From Clostridiales bacterium (GTDB taxonomy: Bacteria > Bacillota > Clostridia > Saccharofermentanales > Saccharofermentanaceae), in NCBI GenBank assembly GCA_017550385.1, contig JAFZPJ010000028.1:1-39614 (forward strand): 39,614 nt of DNA, in the 5' to 3' direction. Shown piece by piece: positions 7,351 through 16,607 of this stretch (the stretch's first letter is position 1; each line of letters starts with the position of its first letter). The notes beneath the pieces are model-generated. The model saw nothing but the letters and a program-made list of their open reading frames with translations. It ran no database searches and had not been told where the DNA came from. The position numbers and the translations under genes are program-made.

Positions 7351-9255
7351 ATGAAAAAAGGGGAACAGTTTATTGCACCCGATAACAGCTACTATAAGCC
7401 TTCGCGCGATCCAAATGAAGGAACGCTGAAGCTGGTAGTCGTAATGACGGCACTGTTTGTGATCCTCACCGGTGTCCTGGCTGTTGTATATTTCAACCGA
7501 AGTAATATCGAGGAGACATTGATCACCGGAGATGCCGCGGGCGAGTCCGGATATATCTCCGTTGCCACCCCGACGCCTTCCCCGATCCCTCCGCTGGCTG
7601 ACTATCAGAACCCTGTCCTCTATCCCGAGAGCGCTTCCGTCAACACATATACAGAAGATCCTGTCGTATCCGAGTGCGACCCTGCGGCGAGGGGCATTGC
7701 CGAGCAGGTATCCGTTGCCGGTGTTATCGTGGAAGGTGACTATGTCAGGGAGACGCCCATCTGGTTCAGCGATCCTGTTTATTACGGCCAGGCAAAGGGA
7801 ATATTTACTTATAGAGGTAATAACTTCAGGAACTGCGCTTCCTTCGGATATACGGAGCTCATCAACGGCGAGCTGACTCAGGTCTGGGAATATGACGGCA
7901 TTGGCACGATGCTCGCTTCGACCATGAACTTCGAGTGGTCTGGCCTCAGATGGACCGGCCAGCCGCTGTGCATCAAGTGGTCCGACGGCATGAGATCAGT
8001 CATGAACATGTACGACAACGCCAAGCAGCAGATGGGCCTGGTAGAGGTTATCGTAGCTGCGCTCGACGGCAATATCTATTTCTTCAACCTCCAGACAGGA
8101 GACATGACGCGTGACCCGATATACGTCGGTTCTTCCCTGAAGGGTACGCCCGCGCTTGATCCGAGAGGCTATCCTCTGCTCTATGTCGGACAGACGGATA
8201 ACAACGGAGACAACACGACATTCGGATTCTATATCTATTCGCTCATTGACGGAACCAGACTGTATTCCTATGACGGATCTATGGACGGCGCTTACAGGAG
8301 CAACTGGAACGCGTTCGACTCGTCGCCCATCATCGACGGCGCTACGGATACTCTCATCTGGCCCTGCGAGAACGGAATGATCTATACGTTCGACCTCAAT
8401 ACGAACTACACGCCTGAGAGCTCTACCATATCGATAGCTCCGGTCTGCACGTCGTATAAGTACATCTTTGCAGACAACACGAGCAACCGCATGGGCGTAG
8501 AGAGTTCGATCGCCTGCTACGGCAACTACGGTTACTTCATGGACAATACCATGAACCTGTGCTGCCTTGATCTCAATACGATGGAGATGGTCTGGACCAA
8601 GGTTCTGGGTGATGATTCAGATATCACTCCCGTCATAGATGAGGAAGACGGCATTCCGTATGTCTATATCGGAACGGAAGTCGACAACCAGGGCGGTACC
8701 GGAGAGTATTCCGGCGCGGCATATGTCTATAAGATCAACGGCCTCACCGGCGAGACGGTATGGCAGACGTCAGAGCCTTGCTATACATATAACGGAGAGA
8801 CATCAGAGACCGATCAGAGCGGCGGATGCTTCGGCAATCCGATCATAGGAAAAGGCAACATCTCCAACCTTGTCATTTTCTCTTTTAGTATGACAAAGGG
8901 TCTTGCAAGCGGTAATAAACTTGTGGCATATGACAAGGACTTGGGTACTGTCGTTTGGGAATATAATATGAACTGTTACACCTACAGTTCTCCCGTGGAT
9001 TTCTACGATGAGAAGGGTAACGCGTACATTATTATCTGCGACAGCCTGGGTCAGATCCACATGATCGATGCAAGTGCCAACAACGCACTCAGCAACGAAG
9101 AACGAAGGATCACGGTCTTCCAGACGGTGAAGCACTCCGGTACTTCAGAGGAATCCACCTCCGGTATCTGCATCGAAGCTTCACCGATAGTCTACGAAGG
9201 CATGCTGGTAGTCGGATCCACTTCGGGAAGTGTTTTCGGCATCGCGATAAGCTGA
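7351..9255 (+). CDS. Membrane-anchored PQQ-like beta-propeller protein of unknown function
   Basis: The 634-residue protein has a short cytoplasmic N-terminus and one membrane segment at about residues 27-48, then a Ser/Thr/Pro-rich linker (ATPTPSPIPPL). The remainder is predicted to be outside the cell. It contains repeated segments of the kind found in PQQ-binding-like or BamB-like beta propellers, such as ALDGNIYFFNLQTGDM, IYTFDLNTN, CCLDLNTMEMVWTKVLGD, YKINGLTGETVWQT and VAYDKDLGTVVWEYNMN. PQQ cofactor binding is not implied; such propellers often bind proteins or polysaccharides. It has its own promoter, so it is not part of the hprK operon, and the next gene starts 11 bases after it. 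The function is not known. Confidence 0.8.
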   Translation: MKKGEQFIAPDNSYYKPSRDPNEGTLKLVVVMTALFVILTGVLAVVYFNRSNIEETLITGDAAGESGYISVATPTPSPIPPLADYQNPVLYPESASVNTYTEDPVVSECDPAARGIAEQVSVAGVIVEGDYVRETPIWFSDPVYYGQAKGIFTYRGNNFRNCASFGYTELINGELTQVWEYDGIGTMLASTMNFEWSGLRWTGQPLCIKWSDGMRSVMNMYDNAKQQMGLVEVIVAALDGNIYFFNLQTGDMTRDPIYVGSSLKGTPALDPRGYPLLYVGQTDNNGDNTTFGFYIYSLIDGTRLYSYDGSMDGAYRSNWNAFDSSPIIDGATDTLIWPCENGMIYTFDLNTNYTPESSTISIAPVCTSYKYIFADNTSNRMGVESSIACYGNYGYFMDNTMNLCCLDLNTMEMVWTKVLGDDSDITPVIDEEDGIPYVYIGTEVDNQGGTGEYSGAAYVYKINGLTGETVWQTSEPCYTYNGETSETDQSGGCFGNPIIGKGNISNLVIFSFSMTKGLASGNKLVAYDKDLGTVVWEYNMNCYTYSSPVDFYDEKGNAYIIICDSLGQIHMIDASANNALSNEERRITVFQTVKHSGTSEESTSGICIEASPIVYEGMLVVGSTSGSVFGIAIS

Positions 9256-9266
9256 TAAGGAGCGCT

Positions 9267-9677
9267 ATGGATCTTAGCGGTAAGTACAATTCAATAGCCG
9301 TTATCGAGGTCAGGATAATGACACTCGCGAGCGAAGGGTACTCGGTCAAGTTCAACCTTGTCAGCAAGATAATGTCATGGCGCGACTACTACATGTGGAA
9401 CAACAATTTCACCCGTGCGATAAGTGATGATTCATGCGCTCTCATCAAGGAGAGCCTGCCGAAGATCGGCATTATCGAGTGGATGATGGCATATAACGAC
9501 AAGCTTACCGATGAGATCGAGAGCAAGTTCCCTTCTCAGGGCGAGTGGAAGATCAACATTGAATTCGAAGACGGCACGAAGTTCGAGAGCGGTGCCGAGC
9601 AGAATTTCCCGAAGGATTGGAACAGCCTCAGGTCATTGATCGAGAAGGTCACGGGCTGCAGTTTTCTTTTACACTGA
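9267..9677 (+). CDS. Small soluble protein of unknown function
   Basis: This 136-residue protein has no signal peptide or membrane segment. The start is ATG at 9267 with aaggag at 9256-9261 upstream, 11 bases after the propeller gene, so the two are probably co-transcribed. The middle is rich in aromatic residues (MSWRDYYMWNNNF) and the C-terminal third, with FEDGTKFESG, FPKDWNSLRSLIEKVTG, looks like a compact alpha/beta fold. I do not recognise the family. The codon use matches its neighbours, so it is probably a real gene. A role linked to the beta-propeller protein is only suggested by position. Confidence 0.65.
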   Translation: MDLSGKYNSIAVIEVRIMTLASEGYSVKFNLVSKIMSWRDYYMWNNNFTRAISDDSCALIKESLPKIGIIEWMMAYNDKLTDEIESKFPSQGEWKINIEFEDGTKFESGAEQNFPKDWNSLRSLIEKVTGCSFLLH

Positions 9678-9739
9678 AATATAATCTCCTTTTGTGGTAA
9701 AATAAGCCGTACTATATTTATATTTATTAGGAGACGGCT

Positions 9740-10348
9740 TTGGACTACATCGAAGGGCTTTTCCTGGGCAAGCTTTGGAGCGATACCGATTTTGAGAACA
9801 GAAAGCACATTGGTCTTTTTGTCCTTTACGGTCTGCTCTGCGATGTCATCATCCTCTATGCGTATCTTCTCGGAAAGAGCTTTCCGGGGATATTCCTCTT
9901 TGGCGCCATCCAGGTTGTGCTGTTCATCCTTCTTTTTGTAGCCAATCCCTTCATCTGCTTCAGATACTATCGAATGCCCTTGTGGGGCAAAGTATTAGTG
10001 TTATTGGAAAGACTTTTCCATTCATATCTGGTCCTGGACTATACGGTCAGCCTGCTCTTGCCGAAGCTTACGGTACAGTCATCGGATCTGTCGACCTTCC
10101 TGATCGACTATCTCAACGGAACTCTTGAGACCTACACGGACAAGTTTGCCGGAAGCTCGGGATCATTCTCGACGGTAATCGGAGTTCTTGCAGGCGGCAT
10201 GCACGTAGTGCTGGTAGCCTGTCTGGGAGCTGTCATCGCAGTTGCGGTACCCGGACTCATCTACCTGGCTTACCGCTTGATCCAGTTTTGCTGGGACTGG
10301 CTTATGAATGTACTTATCATAAAAAGATTTATACCGGACAGAAGATGA
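9740..10348 (+). CDS. Polytopic membrane protein of unknown function
   Basis: The 202-residue protein begins with TTG at 9740, supported by AGGAG at 9729-9733 at good spacing. Four hydrophobic stretches are visible: about residues 24-44, 50-72, 84-108 and 145-180, the last possibly being two short spans. The C-terminus is basic (IIKRFIPDRR) and likely cytoplasmic. No catalytic motif is visible and I do not recognise the family. The 62 bases before it are AT-rich and include TATAAT at 9680-9685 but no convincing -35, so it may have its own promoter or be read from the two genes upstream. The kinase gene follows after 24 bases. Confidence 0.65.
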   Translation: MDYIEGLFLGKLWSDTDFENRKHIGLFVLYGLLCDVIILYAYLLGKSFPGIFLFGAIQVVLFILLFVANPFICFRYYRMPLWGKVLVLLERLFHSYLVLDYTVSLLLPKLTVQSSDLSTFLIDYLNGTLETYTDKFAGSSGSFSTVIGVLAGGMHVVLVACLGAVIAVAVPGLIYLAYRLIQFCWDWLMNVLIIKRFIPDRR

Positions 10349-10372
10349 TTCCGGTAATTCGGGAGGAATACA

Positions 10373-11383
10373 ATGGCTGAGCTTAGAGACAGACTCGACA
10401 TAACGGTTGAAGAGCTCGAAGAGAGTCTCGGACAGACGAAGCTTCCAAGGTTCATAGCTGAATCCGAGAAACTGTTTTTGGACAGGATAGATGCGATCTG
10501 CGACGAGATCTGCTCTGATCCGAACAAGAGAGCTATCTTTGTGTCCGGCCCCACATCTTCCGGAAAGACAACATTTACATTGAGGCTTTCCGAGGCTCTT
10601 ACCGAGCGCGGAAGGAAAGGATATCATCTCTCGCTGGACGACTATTATTCCTTGAAGGAACTTACATTCGACCGGGACGGGAGACCTGATTTCGAGACGA
10701 TAGATACCCTCGATACGGACCGTATCGTACACGATATCAATGCCATCCTTGCAGGTGAGCGCGTAATCCCGCCTTTCTTTGACTTTACCGTCAGACAGCA
10801 GAAGGAGGGAGATCCTGCTGATGCCATCGAGATGGACGGCAACGGAGTGTTGGTGGTGGAAGGCCTGCACGGCCTGTCCGAACGCATCTCGGGACACGTT
10901 CCCGACGAATCCTGCGCGAAAGTCTTCATCATGCCCTACGGCAACGTCTACTGCGACTCAAAGCTCATGGACAGCACTGAGATAAGGCTTCTTCGAAGGA
11001 TAGTAAGAGATTACCGCCACAGGAGCGCACACGCTCTGGCAACGATCGATTACTGGCCGCTCATCACCAGATCCGAAGAGGAATACTACTCCGAGTATCT
11101 GACGCGTGCGGACTATCACATCAATTCCTTCCTGGCTTACGAGAGTCTCATCATCGCGCCCATGGCACTGCACGACATCAGCGAAGCAATGGACCAGGCC
11201 ATGAAGGGAACGATCGCGCCTTCGGTCTTCATGGAGAGATCCGCGACGGGCAAGCCCTTTGCCGATCTGTCTGCTGCGCTTAACAAGGCGGCCAAGTTGC
11301 AGTCGCACCTCAATAAGATCCCTGTTGTCGATCCGGCCCAGGTTCCTGCCGAATCTATACTTAATGAATTCATAGGAGCTTAA
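10373..11383 (+). CDS. Uridine kinase-like nucleoside kinase (P-loop)
   Basis: This 336-residue protein belongs to the uridine kinase/phosphoribulokinase superfamily. The Walker A motif GPTSSGKTT is at residues 59-67, followed by the substrate-region LSLDDYY (86-92), [13 protein letters not shown] and a Walker B-like strand [10 protein letters not shown] (159-168). The [20 protein letters not shown] segment corresponds to the lid region. It is longer than a simple uridine kinase and resembles the kinase module that follows a threonyl-tRNA synthetase-like TGS region in some clostridial nucleoside kinases; here about 50 N-terminal residues precede the P-loop. The nucleoside substrate cannot be read from sequence. 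The ribosome binding site gggagg lies just upstream, and metA starts one base after the stop. Confidence 0.82.
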   Translation: MAELRDRLDITVEELEESLGQTKLPRFIAESEKLFLDRIDAICDEICSDPNKRAIFVSGPTSSGKTTFTLRLSEALTERGRKGYHLSLDDYYSLKELTFDRDGRPDFETIDTLDTDRIVHDINAILAGERVIPPFFDFTVRQQKEGDPADAIEMDGNGVLVVEGLHGLSERISGHVPDESCAKVFIMPYGNVYCDSKLMDSTEIRLLRRIVRDYRHRSAHALATIDYWPLITRSEEEYYSEYLTRADYHINSFLAYESLIIAPMALHDISEAMDQAMKGTIAPSVFMERSATGKPFADLSAALNKAAKLQSHLNKIPVVDPAQVPAESILNEFIGA

Positions 11384-11384
11384 C

Positions 11385-12356
11385 ATGCCGATCAGAATCG
11401 CAAACAATCTTCCTGCAAGACATGTTCTGGAGCAGGAGAGGATATTCGTTATGGAGGAGGACAGAGCCCTCACACAGGACATCCGTGCCCTGAAGCTCGT
11501 CATCCTCAATCTGATGCCGAATAAGATAGTTACCGAGACCCAGCTCCTCAGGGCTCTGTCCAATTCGCCTATACAGATAGACGTGGAACTTATCTGCACG
11601 GCATCGCACACATCAACACATACAAGCCAGGAGCATCTCACGAAATTCTACAGGACCTTCGATGACATCAAGGACCAGTACTTCGACGGAATGATAATCA
11701 CCGGTGCGCCTGTCGAGAAGCTCCCCTTCGAGGAGGTCGATTACTGGCCGGAGCTCGAGAGGATCATGGAGTGGAGCAAGACTCATGTCTACTCTACGCT
11801 TCATATCTGCTGGGCTGCTTTCGCAGGGCTTTACTATCACTACGGCATACCCAAGTATGTCCTGGACAAGAAGGTCTTCGGCGTATTCGAGCACTCGATG
11901 ACATACGTAAGACCGGTAAAGCTCTTCAGGGGCTTTGACGACCTGTTCTATGTTCCTCATTCGAGATACACGGAAGTCAGAAGATCCGACGTCGAGAAGA
12001 GGAATGACTTAAGGATCCTGTCAGAGTCTGACGAGTGCGGCATCTATGCTGTATCGGATCTTCACGGAAGACAGATATTCATAACGGGTCATTCCGAGTA
12101 TGACAAGGAGACCTTGGATCTCGAGTATAAGAGAGACAGGGCCGCAGGTCTTGATACGGACATCCCGGTCAATTACTACAGGGACAACGATCCGGCCAAG
12201 GAGCCTATCCTTAAGTGGAGATCGTCTGCGACCCTGATGTACACCAACTGGCTGAACTACTACGTATATCAGGAGACGCCGTTCGACATCAACGACATCA
12301 AGTCGATCAACAACGAGAAGCTTATACCGAACAGGGACGAGGAGACACATGGCTGA
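11385..12356 (+). CDS. metA: Homoserine O-acyltransferase (MetA), probably acetyl-CoA specific
   Basis: MetA acylates homoserine as the first committed step of methionine synthesis. The protein (323 residues) has the catalytic cysteine in HICWAA (Cys142) and the His/Glu pair in ITGHSEYD (His236, Glu238). The specificity position in ITGAPVE is Glu111. In the Bacillus cereus enzyme a glutamate here favours acetyl-CoA, while Escherichia coli has glycine and uses succinyl-CoA, so homoserine O-acetyltransferase activity is predicted. The start is one base after the kinase stop and the end overlaps nnrD by 8 bases, so these genes are probably co-transcribed. No other methionine gene is nearby and no SAM or T-box leader is visible. 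Confidence 0.95.
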   Translation: MPIRIANNLPARHVLEQERIFVMEEDRALTQDIRALKLVILNLMPNKIVTETQLLRALSNSPIQIDVELICTASHTSTHTSQEHLTKFYRTFDDIKDQYFDGMIITGAPVEKLPFEEVDYWPELERIMEWSKTHVYSTLHICWAAFAGLYYHYGIPKYVLDKKVFGVFEHSMTYVRPVKLFRGFDDLFYVPHSRYTEVRRSDVEKRNDLRILSESDECGIYAVSDLHGRQIFITGHSEYDKETLDLEYKRDRAAGLDTDIPVNYYRDNDPAKEPILKWRSSATLMYTNWLNYYVYQETPFDINDIKSINNEKLIPNRDEETHG

Positions 12357-13230
12357 GACGAGGATCCCGGACAGATTTGACTTTCTCTCCGGCAGAAACG
12401 ACAACGGTCATAAGAATACTTTCGGGACCGCGACGATAATCGCAGGTTCTGAATATATGACGGGTGCCGCCGTTCTCGCAGCGGGAAGCGCGCTCCGGTC
12501 CGGCTGCGGTCTTGTGCGCGTGTTCTCGGAGGAGAAGACGCTCGATGCAGTCAGGGCAAACCTTCCCTGCGCGCTCCTTGCACCGAGGGACGGAAGCGAA
12601 GCGGAGACGATCCGCGTGCTGGACTCCTTCTGTAAGGCGGAAGGCGCCATGCTCATAGGTCCCGGCATGCCCCCGGAAGATCCGTATCTCAAGCTGGCCC
12701 TGGACTACGCACTTCGCAATGCACCGCACCTCGTTCTGGATGCGGGCGCACTCACGGCTATGGCGCGCAACAAAGAATATTATTACGGACTCCTTAGAGA
12801 TAGAAAGGATCCTGCTATCCTGACTCCTCATGTCGGGGAATTCGCAAGACTCTCAGGGCTTGATATGCGGGCCCTTACTGAAGAAGAGACCGTTAAAGCC
12901 GTCTCTGATTTTGCAATTAGCAATAATTGTAACGTGGTTTTCAAATGTAGCAATTCGCGTGTAGCGACAAAAGAGGGAAGTAATTATTATATTGGCGGCG
13001 AATTTGCGAACAGCGGCCTTGCCAAAGGCGGGTCCGGCGATGTCCTCGCAGGACTTGTAACAGGGCTTCTCGCACAGTTCGGGCAGATCCCTGAAGAGGT
13101 CTGTCAGGCTTCGGTAAGGATCCATTCCCTGGCCGGAAGACTTGCCGCCGATAAATACGGGGAATACGCGATGATGCCATCAGATATTGCGGAATTCTTC
13201 CCGGAAGCATTCAGGCAGGTAATTGGTTAG
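12349..13230 (+). CDS. nnrD: ADP-dependent NAD(P)H-hydrate dehydratase
   Basis: NnrD repairs hydrated NAD(P)H in the cytoplasm using ADP. The 293-residue protein is a ribokinase-fold enzyme with [14 protein letters not shown] near the N-terminus, [20 protein letters not shown] (a 20-residue helix region), [13 protein letters not shown] and the catalytic loop GGSGDVLAG. In many bacteria this domain is fused to an N-terminal NnrE epimerase; here only the dehydratase domain is present and no separate epimerase is in the window. It overlaps metA by 8 bases and its stop is one base before alr, an association seen often in Bacillota. Confidence 0.93.
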   Translation: MAETRIPDRFDFLSGRNDNGHKNTFGTATIIAGSEYMTGAAVLAAGSALRSGCGLVRVFSEEKTLDAVRANLPCALLAPRDGSEAETIRVLDSFCKAEGAMLIGPGMPPEDPYLKLALDYALRNAPHLVLDAGALTAMARNKEYYYGLLRDRKDPAILTPHVGEFARLSGLDMRALTEEETVKAVSDFAISNNCNVVFKCSNSRVATKEGSNYYIGGEFANSGLAKGGSGDVLAGLVTGLLAQFGQIPEEVCQASVRIHSLAGRLAADKYGEYAMMPSDIAEFFPEAFRQVIG

Positions 13231-13231
13231 C

Positions 13232-14404
13232 ATGGATCATTTGGAAGACAACTGGTGTTCTGATTATTACGACCGGTCCTGTGTGGAGATCGATCTCTCC
13301 GCCCTCGAGCATAACTTTGCCGAGATCAGGAAGGTAACGTCTCCCTCTGCGGGGATCATGGCTGTCGTCAAGGCTGACGCCTACGGGCACGGAGCCTATG
13401 AGGTCGCCAAGACGCTCCTGGACTGCGGAGCCGCAGGTCTGTGCCTTGCCACCATGGATGAGGCTGTCGACCTGAGAAGAAGAGGGATCACCGCTCCGAT
13501 GCTGACACTCGGATATACGGACAAGAGCCGTTATGCCGATGCGGTCAGATACGAGATCGACCAGGCAGTCTACTCATTCGATATCGCGAGAGCTTTATCC
13601 GATGAGGCGGTAAGTCAGAACAAGACCATCAGGTGTCATTTCAAGCTCGATACCGGAATGGGACGCATCGGATTCAAGGCCGACGGTTCTGACACTGAAG
13701 AGATCGTCAGGTGCTGCGAGCTCCCCGGGATAGTTCCCTACGGAGTGTTCTCGCATTTCGCGGTCGCCGATACCGATGACGATGAGTATACGCGTCAGCA
13801 GTACAAGGACTTTGTCGATCAGATAGAGTCTTTGGAGGCGAAGGGCATACATTTTGAGAAGAGGCACATCTGCAACAGTGCGGGCATCATGAGATTCCCC
13901 GAGATGCACCTGGACCTCGTGCGCGCAGGCATCATCCTTTACGGCCTGATGCCGCCCGGATGTCCCGAGCCGCCCGTTAAGCTCGACCTCAAGCCCGTCA
14001 TGACCTGGTATGCGAAGGTCATACACGTCAAGAGGATCGCAGCAGGCGATTCCGTTAGCTACGGAAGGCACTTCAGGGCAGAAGGAGAGACTGAGGTCGC
14101 GACGGTAGGCATCGGATATGCAGACGGATTGTCGAGAAGGCTGTCGAACGGCTTCGAACTGATCGTAGACGGCATCAGATGCCCTATAATAGGAAATGTC
14201 TGCATGGATATGTGCATGGTCGATACGACGGCACTTGCCAAGCGCCCCAAGGTAGGGGACATAGTGATGGTCTTCGGCAAGGACAGGCTCGCAGACGAGC
14301 TGGCGGACTGCATAGGGACCATAAATTACGAGATTACGTGCGTAGTCGGAAAACGTGTAAGAAGAATATACGTCAAGGACGGCGCACCTATTCAAATAAT
14401 CTGA
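13232..14404 (+). CDS. alr: Alanine racemase
   Basis: Alr is the PLP-dependent enzyme that makes D-alanine for peptidoglycan. The predicted 390 residues include the PLP lysine in VVKADAYGHG (Lys47) and the second catalytic residue Tyr277 in SVSYGRHFR, followed by VATVGIGYADGLSRRL. The frame is open from a TTG at 13223, but that codon is inside nnrD, and ATG 13232, right after the nnrD stop, gives a better start. The ribosome binding site is weak (aggcaggt, 13213-13220), so coupling to nnrD is likely. The transketolase gene follows after 19 bases. Confidence 0.95.
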   Translation: MDHLEDNWCSDYYDRSCVEIDLSALEHNFAEIRKVTSPSAGIMAVVKADAYGHGAYEVAKTLLDCGAAGLCLATMDEAVDLRRRGITAPMLTLGYTDKSRYADAVRYEIDQAVYSFDIARALSDEAVSQNKTIRCHFKLDTGMGRIGFKADGSDTEEIVRCCELPGIVPYGVFSHFAVADTDDDEYTRQQYKDFVDQIESLEAKGIHFEKRHICNSAGIMRFPEMHLDLVRAGIILYGLMPPGCPEPPVKLDLKPVMTWYAKVIHVKRIAAGDSVSYGRHFRAEGETEVATVGIGYADGLSRRLSNGFELIVDGIRCPIIGNVCMDMCMVDTTALAKRPKVGDIVMVFGKDRLADELADCIGTINYEITCVVGKRVRRIYVKDGAPIQII

Positions 14405-14423
14405 AAGGAAGGAATTAAGAAAC

Positions 14424-15275
14424 GTGACACAGGAAGAGGAAAAAAAGCTGAAGCTTTTTGCGGCTAATGTCCGCAGGTGGGTAATTGAAGCAGTTTATCG
14501 CGCTAAGAGCGGACATCCGGGCGGATCTCTCTCATGCACAGATATCCTTACATATCTGTACAACAATGCTCTGGAGGTTTCTCCCGAGAACATTGACGAT
14601 CCTAAGCGCAACAGATTCGTTTTGTCCAAGGGACACTGCGCTCCCGCACTTTACTCCGTGCTGGGTCTCAAGGGTTTCTTTGATATAAACGACATGCCTA
14701 AGCTCAGAGCTCTGGGCTCCAAGCTCCAGGGTCATCCCTGCATGAACGAGCTCAAGGGCATCGAGATGAGCACGGGTTCACTCGGCCAGGGCATCGCAGC
14801 AGCTTGCGGCATGGCTATCAACGCTAAGCACCTCGACAAGACAGACTACAAGGTCTACACAGTTCTCGGTGACGGTGAGATGCAGGAAGGCGAGGTATGG
14901 GAAGCACTCATGGCAGGCGCTCACTATAAGCTCGACAACTTCTGCGTTATCCTCGACAAGAACGGTCTTCAGATCGACGGTGAGGTCGAGAAGGTCATGA
15001 ACATCGGCGATATCGAAGCTAAGGCTAAGGCTTTCGGCTATGAGACACGCGTTATCGACGGACACGATTTCCAGCAGATCGATGCAGCCGTTAACGACTT
15101 CAAGGCAAACGCAGGTTCCGGCAAGCCTTTCTTCATCGTAGCAAAGACACACAAGGGTATGGGCGTATCCTTCATGCAGGACAACGCAGGCTGGCACGGC
15201 AAGAACCCTAACGACGAAGAATATGCAAATGCGGTTACCGAACTGGATGCCGCTATCAAGGCTCTGGAGGTGTAA
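14424..15275 (+). CDS. Transketolase, N-terminal subunit
   Basis: This 283-residue protein is the thiamine-diphosphate-binding half of a split transketolase, working with the next gene in the non-oxidative pentose phosphate pathway. Visible motifs are KSGHPGGSLSCTD, SKGHCAPALY, GSLGQGIAAACG and the ThDP/Mg site GDGEMQEGEVWEA. The start is GTG at 14424 with AAGGAAGG at 14405-14412 as ribosome binding site. Codon choice is strongly biased (ctc, atc, aag, ggt), more than in the preceding genes, which suggests high expression. The C-terminal subunit follows 5 bases later. Split transketolases are normal in clostridia and archaea. Confidence 0.95.
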   Translation: MTQEEEKKLKLFAANVRRWVIEAVYRAKSGHPGGSLSCTDILTYLYNNALEVSPENIDDPKRNRFVLSKGHCAPALYSVLGLKGFFDINDMPKLRALGSKLQGHPCMNELKGIEMSTGSLGQGIAAACGMAINAKHLDKTDYKVYTVLGDGEMQEGEVWEALMAGAHYKLDNFCVILDKNGLQIDGEVEKVMNIGDIEAKAKAFGYETRVIDGHDFQQIDAAVNDFKANAGSGKPFFIVAKTHKGMGVSFMQDNAGWHGKNPNDEEYANAVTELDAAIKALEV

Positions 15276-15280
15276 TTACT

Positions 15281-16222
15281 ATGGCAGATATGGCAACAAG
15301 AGAAGCTTACGGCAAGGCGCTTGCTGAAGTAGGAGCAGATACCAAGGTAGTCGTTCTTGACGCTGACCTTGCAGGCTCCACAAAGACAGGAGACTTCAAG
15401 AAGGTTTATCCCGACAGATTCTTCGATATGGGTATCGCTGAGGGCAACATGGTTACCACGGCAGCTGGTATCTCCACATGCGGAAAGACGGTTTTCTGCT
15501 CTTCATTCGCTATCTTCGCTTCGGAGAGAGCTTGTGAGCAGGTCAGGAACTCCGTCTGCTATCCTAACCTCAACGTAAAGGTTTGCGCTACACACGCAGG
15601 TCTTACGGTAGGTGAGGACGGTGCTTCACACCAGTGTCTCGAAGATCTCGCTATCATGAGAACATTCCCCAACATGACGGTTCTCTGCCCTTCTGATGCA
15701 GCTCAGACAAGAATGGCTATCAAGGCTGCAGCAGAGACATACGGACCTTTCTATGTAAGACTCGGAAGAATGAAGGTTGCTGATGTATACGGTGAGTATG
15801 GTGCAGACGTTCCCTTCACTATCGGCAAGGCAAACCAGCTGAGGGACGGTAAGGACCTTACGATCATCGCTTGCGGCATGATGGTACAGGAAGCTCTCGA
15901 AGCTGCTGAGATCCTTAAGGGCAAGGGCATCGAAGCACGTGTCATCGACATGTTCTGCATCAAGCCCATCGACCGTGAGGCTGTTATCGCAGCTGCAAAG
16001 GAGACAGGTCTCATCGTTACTGCCGAAGAGCACATGATCAACGGCGGTCTCGGCGGCGCAGTCAGCGAAGTCGTTTGCGAAGAGGCTCCCTGCAAGGTAG
16101 TAAGATTCGGCGTTAACGATCAGTTCGGCCAGTCCGGTACACCTAAGGCGCTCCTCGAAGCTTACAAGCTTACAAGTGCTGACCTCGCTGACACTTGCGA
16201 GAAGGCATTCGCTAACAAGTAA
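15281..16222 (+). CDS. Transketolase, C-terminal subunit
   Basis: This 313-residue protein supplies the pyrimidine-binding and C-terminal domains that complete transketolase. It begins with REAYGKALAEVGAD and LDADLAGSTKTGDFKK, and has the catalytic-glutamate region in FFDMGIAEGNM. The position after the glutamate, often glutamine in this family, is glycine. HAGLTVGEDGASHQCLEDLA and the C-terminal EEHMINGGLGGAV and FGQSGTPKALLEAY are typical. GGAGGTG at 15267-15273 is a strong ribosome binding site overlapping the end of the first subunit gene. Codon use is as biased as in the partner. A strong terminator follows. Confidence 0.95.
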   Translation: MADMATREAYGKALAEVGADTKVVVLDADLAGSTKTGDFKKVYPDRFFDMGIAEGNMVTTAAGISTCGKTVFCSSFAIFASERACEQVRNSVCYPNLNVKVCATHAGLTVGEDGASHQCLEDLAIMRTFPNMTVLCPSDAAQTRMAIKAAAETYGPFYVRLGRMKVADVYGEYGADVPFTIGKANQLRDGKDLTIIACGMMVQEALEAAEILKGKGIEARVIDMFCIKPIDREAVIAAAKETGLIVTAEEHMINGGLGGAVSEVVCEEAPCKVVRFGVNDQFGQSGTPKALLEAYKLTSADLADTCEKAFANK

Positions 16223-16245
16223 TAACCTGAAGGTTTTAGAATTTG

Positions 16246-16281
16246 AGGCCGGCAGTGATGCCGGCCTTATTCTTTTTGTTT
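16246..16281 (+). terminator. Intrinsic terminator after transketolase
   Basis: Nine perfect pairs form between aggccggca (16246-16254) and tgccggcct (16259-16267) around a GTGA tetraloop, followed by tattctttttgttt. This is the best-formed terminator in the window and closes the operon that ends with the transketolase subunits. Confidence 0.93.
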
Positions 16282-16290
16282 GGAGCCTGA

Positions 16291-16326
16291 TAAAAAAGTA
16301 GCAGCCGTCCCGGGTAGGACGGCCGC
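16291..16326 (-). terminator. Minus-strand intrinsic terminator
   Basis: Read on the minus strand, gcggccgtcc and ggacggctgc form a 10-bp stem with one G-U pair and a 6-base loop, followed by tacttttttatc. On the plus strand the same position is an A-C mismatch and no T-tract follows, so the structure points to transcripts running leftwards. No minus-strand gene is recognised upstream of it, although it could also back up termination of the transketolase operon. Confidence 0.65.
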
Positions 16327-16600
16327 AAATATGGGGATAATAGGAATAGAAAAATGTCTTGTTTAAGTACCTGAAGTATAGTTCATTTTTGCAGGCATTT
16401 CAATAATATTGCTGCAACATCAAATGGACTTAATACTTCTTGCTATTTACATCGAGATTTGGTCGTATCTTGCCCGTGCGGCGCAAAGTTTCCTGTATCC
16501 GCAATATTTTCAGGCCTTTTGAGGCACGCCAAACCTTTTCGTTTCGCAGGTTTCCGGAAGGTGATTTCCGTTAGCGTAAATCTCTCAAAAGAAACTTCTA
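16291..16600 (-). ncRNA. Possible minus-strand transcript, unclassified
   Basis: The only support is a minus-strand promoter-like pair (16608-16635) and a minus-oriented terminator (16291-16326) that bound about 300 bases. I compared the sequence by eye with what I know of 6S RNA, SRP RNA, RNase P RNA and tmRNA and saw no match. Internal pairing such as cgtgc (minus strand gcacg) around 16475-16525 is possible. It could be a small RNA, the untranslated remnant of a broken gene, or not transcribed at all. Confidence 0.3.
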
Positions 16601-16607
16601 CAAGAAT

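Noticed and set aside
9661-9739. A promoter for the membrane protein gene at TATAAT 9680-9685
   Set aside because: The -10 is good but no -35 or extended -10 supports it, so it is only mentioned with the gene.
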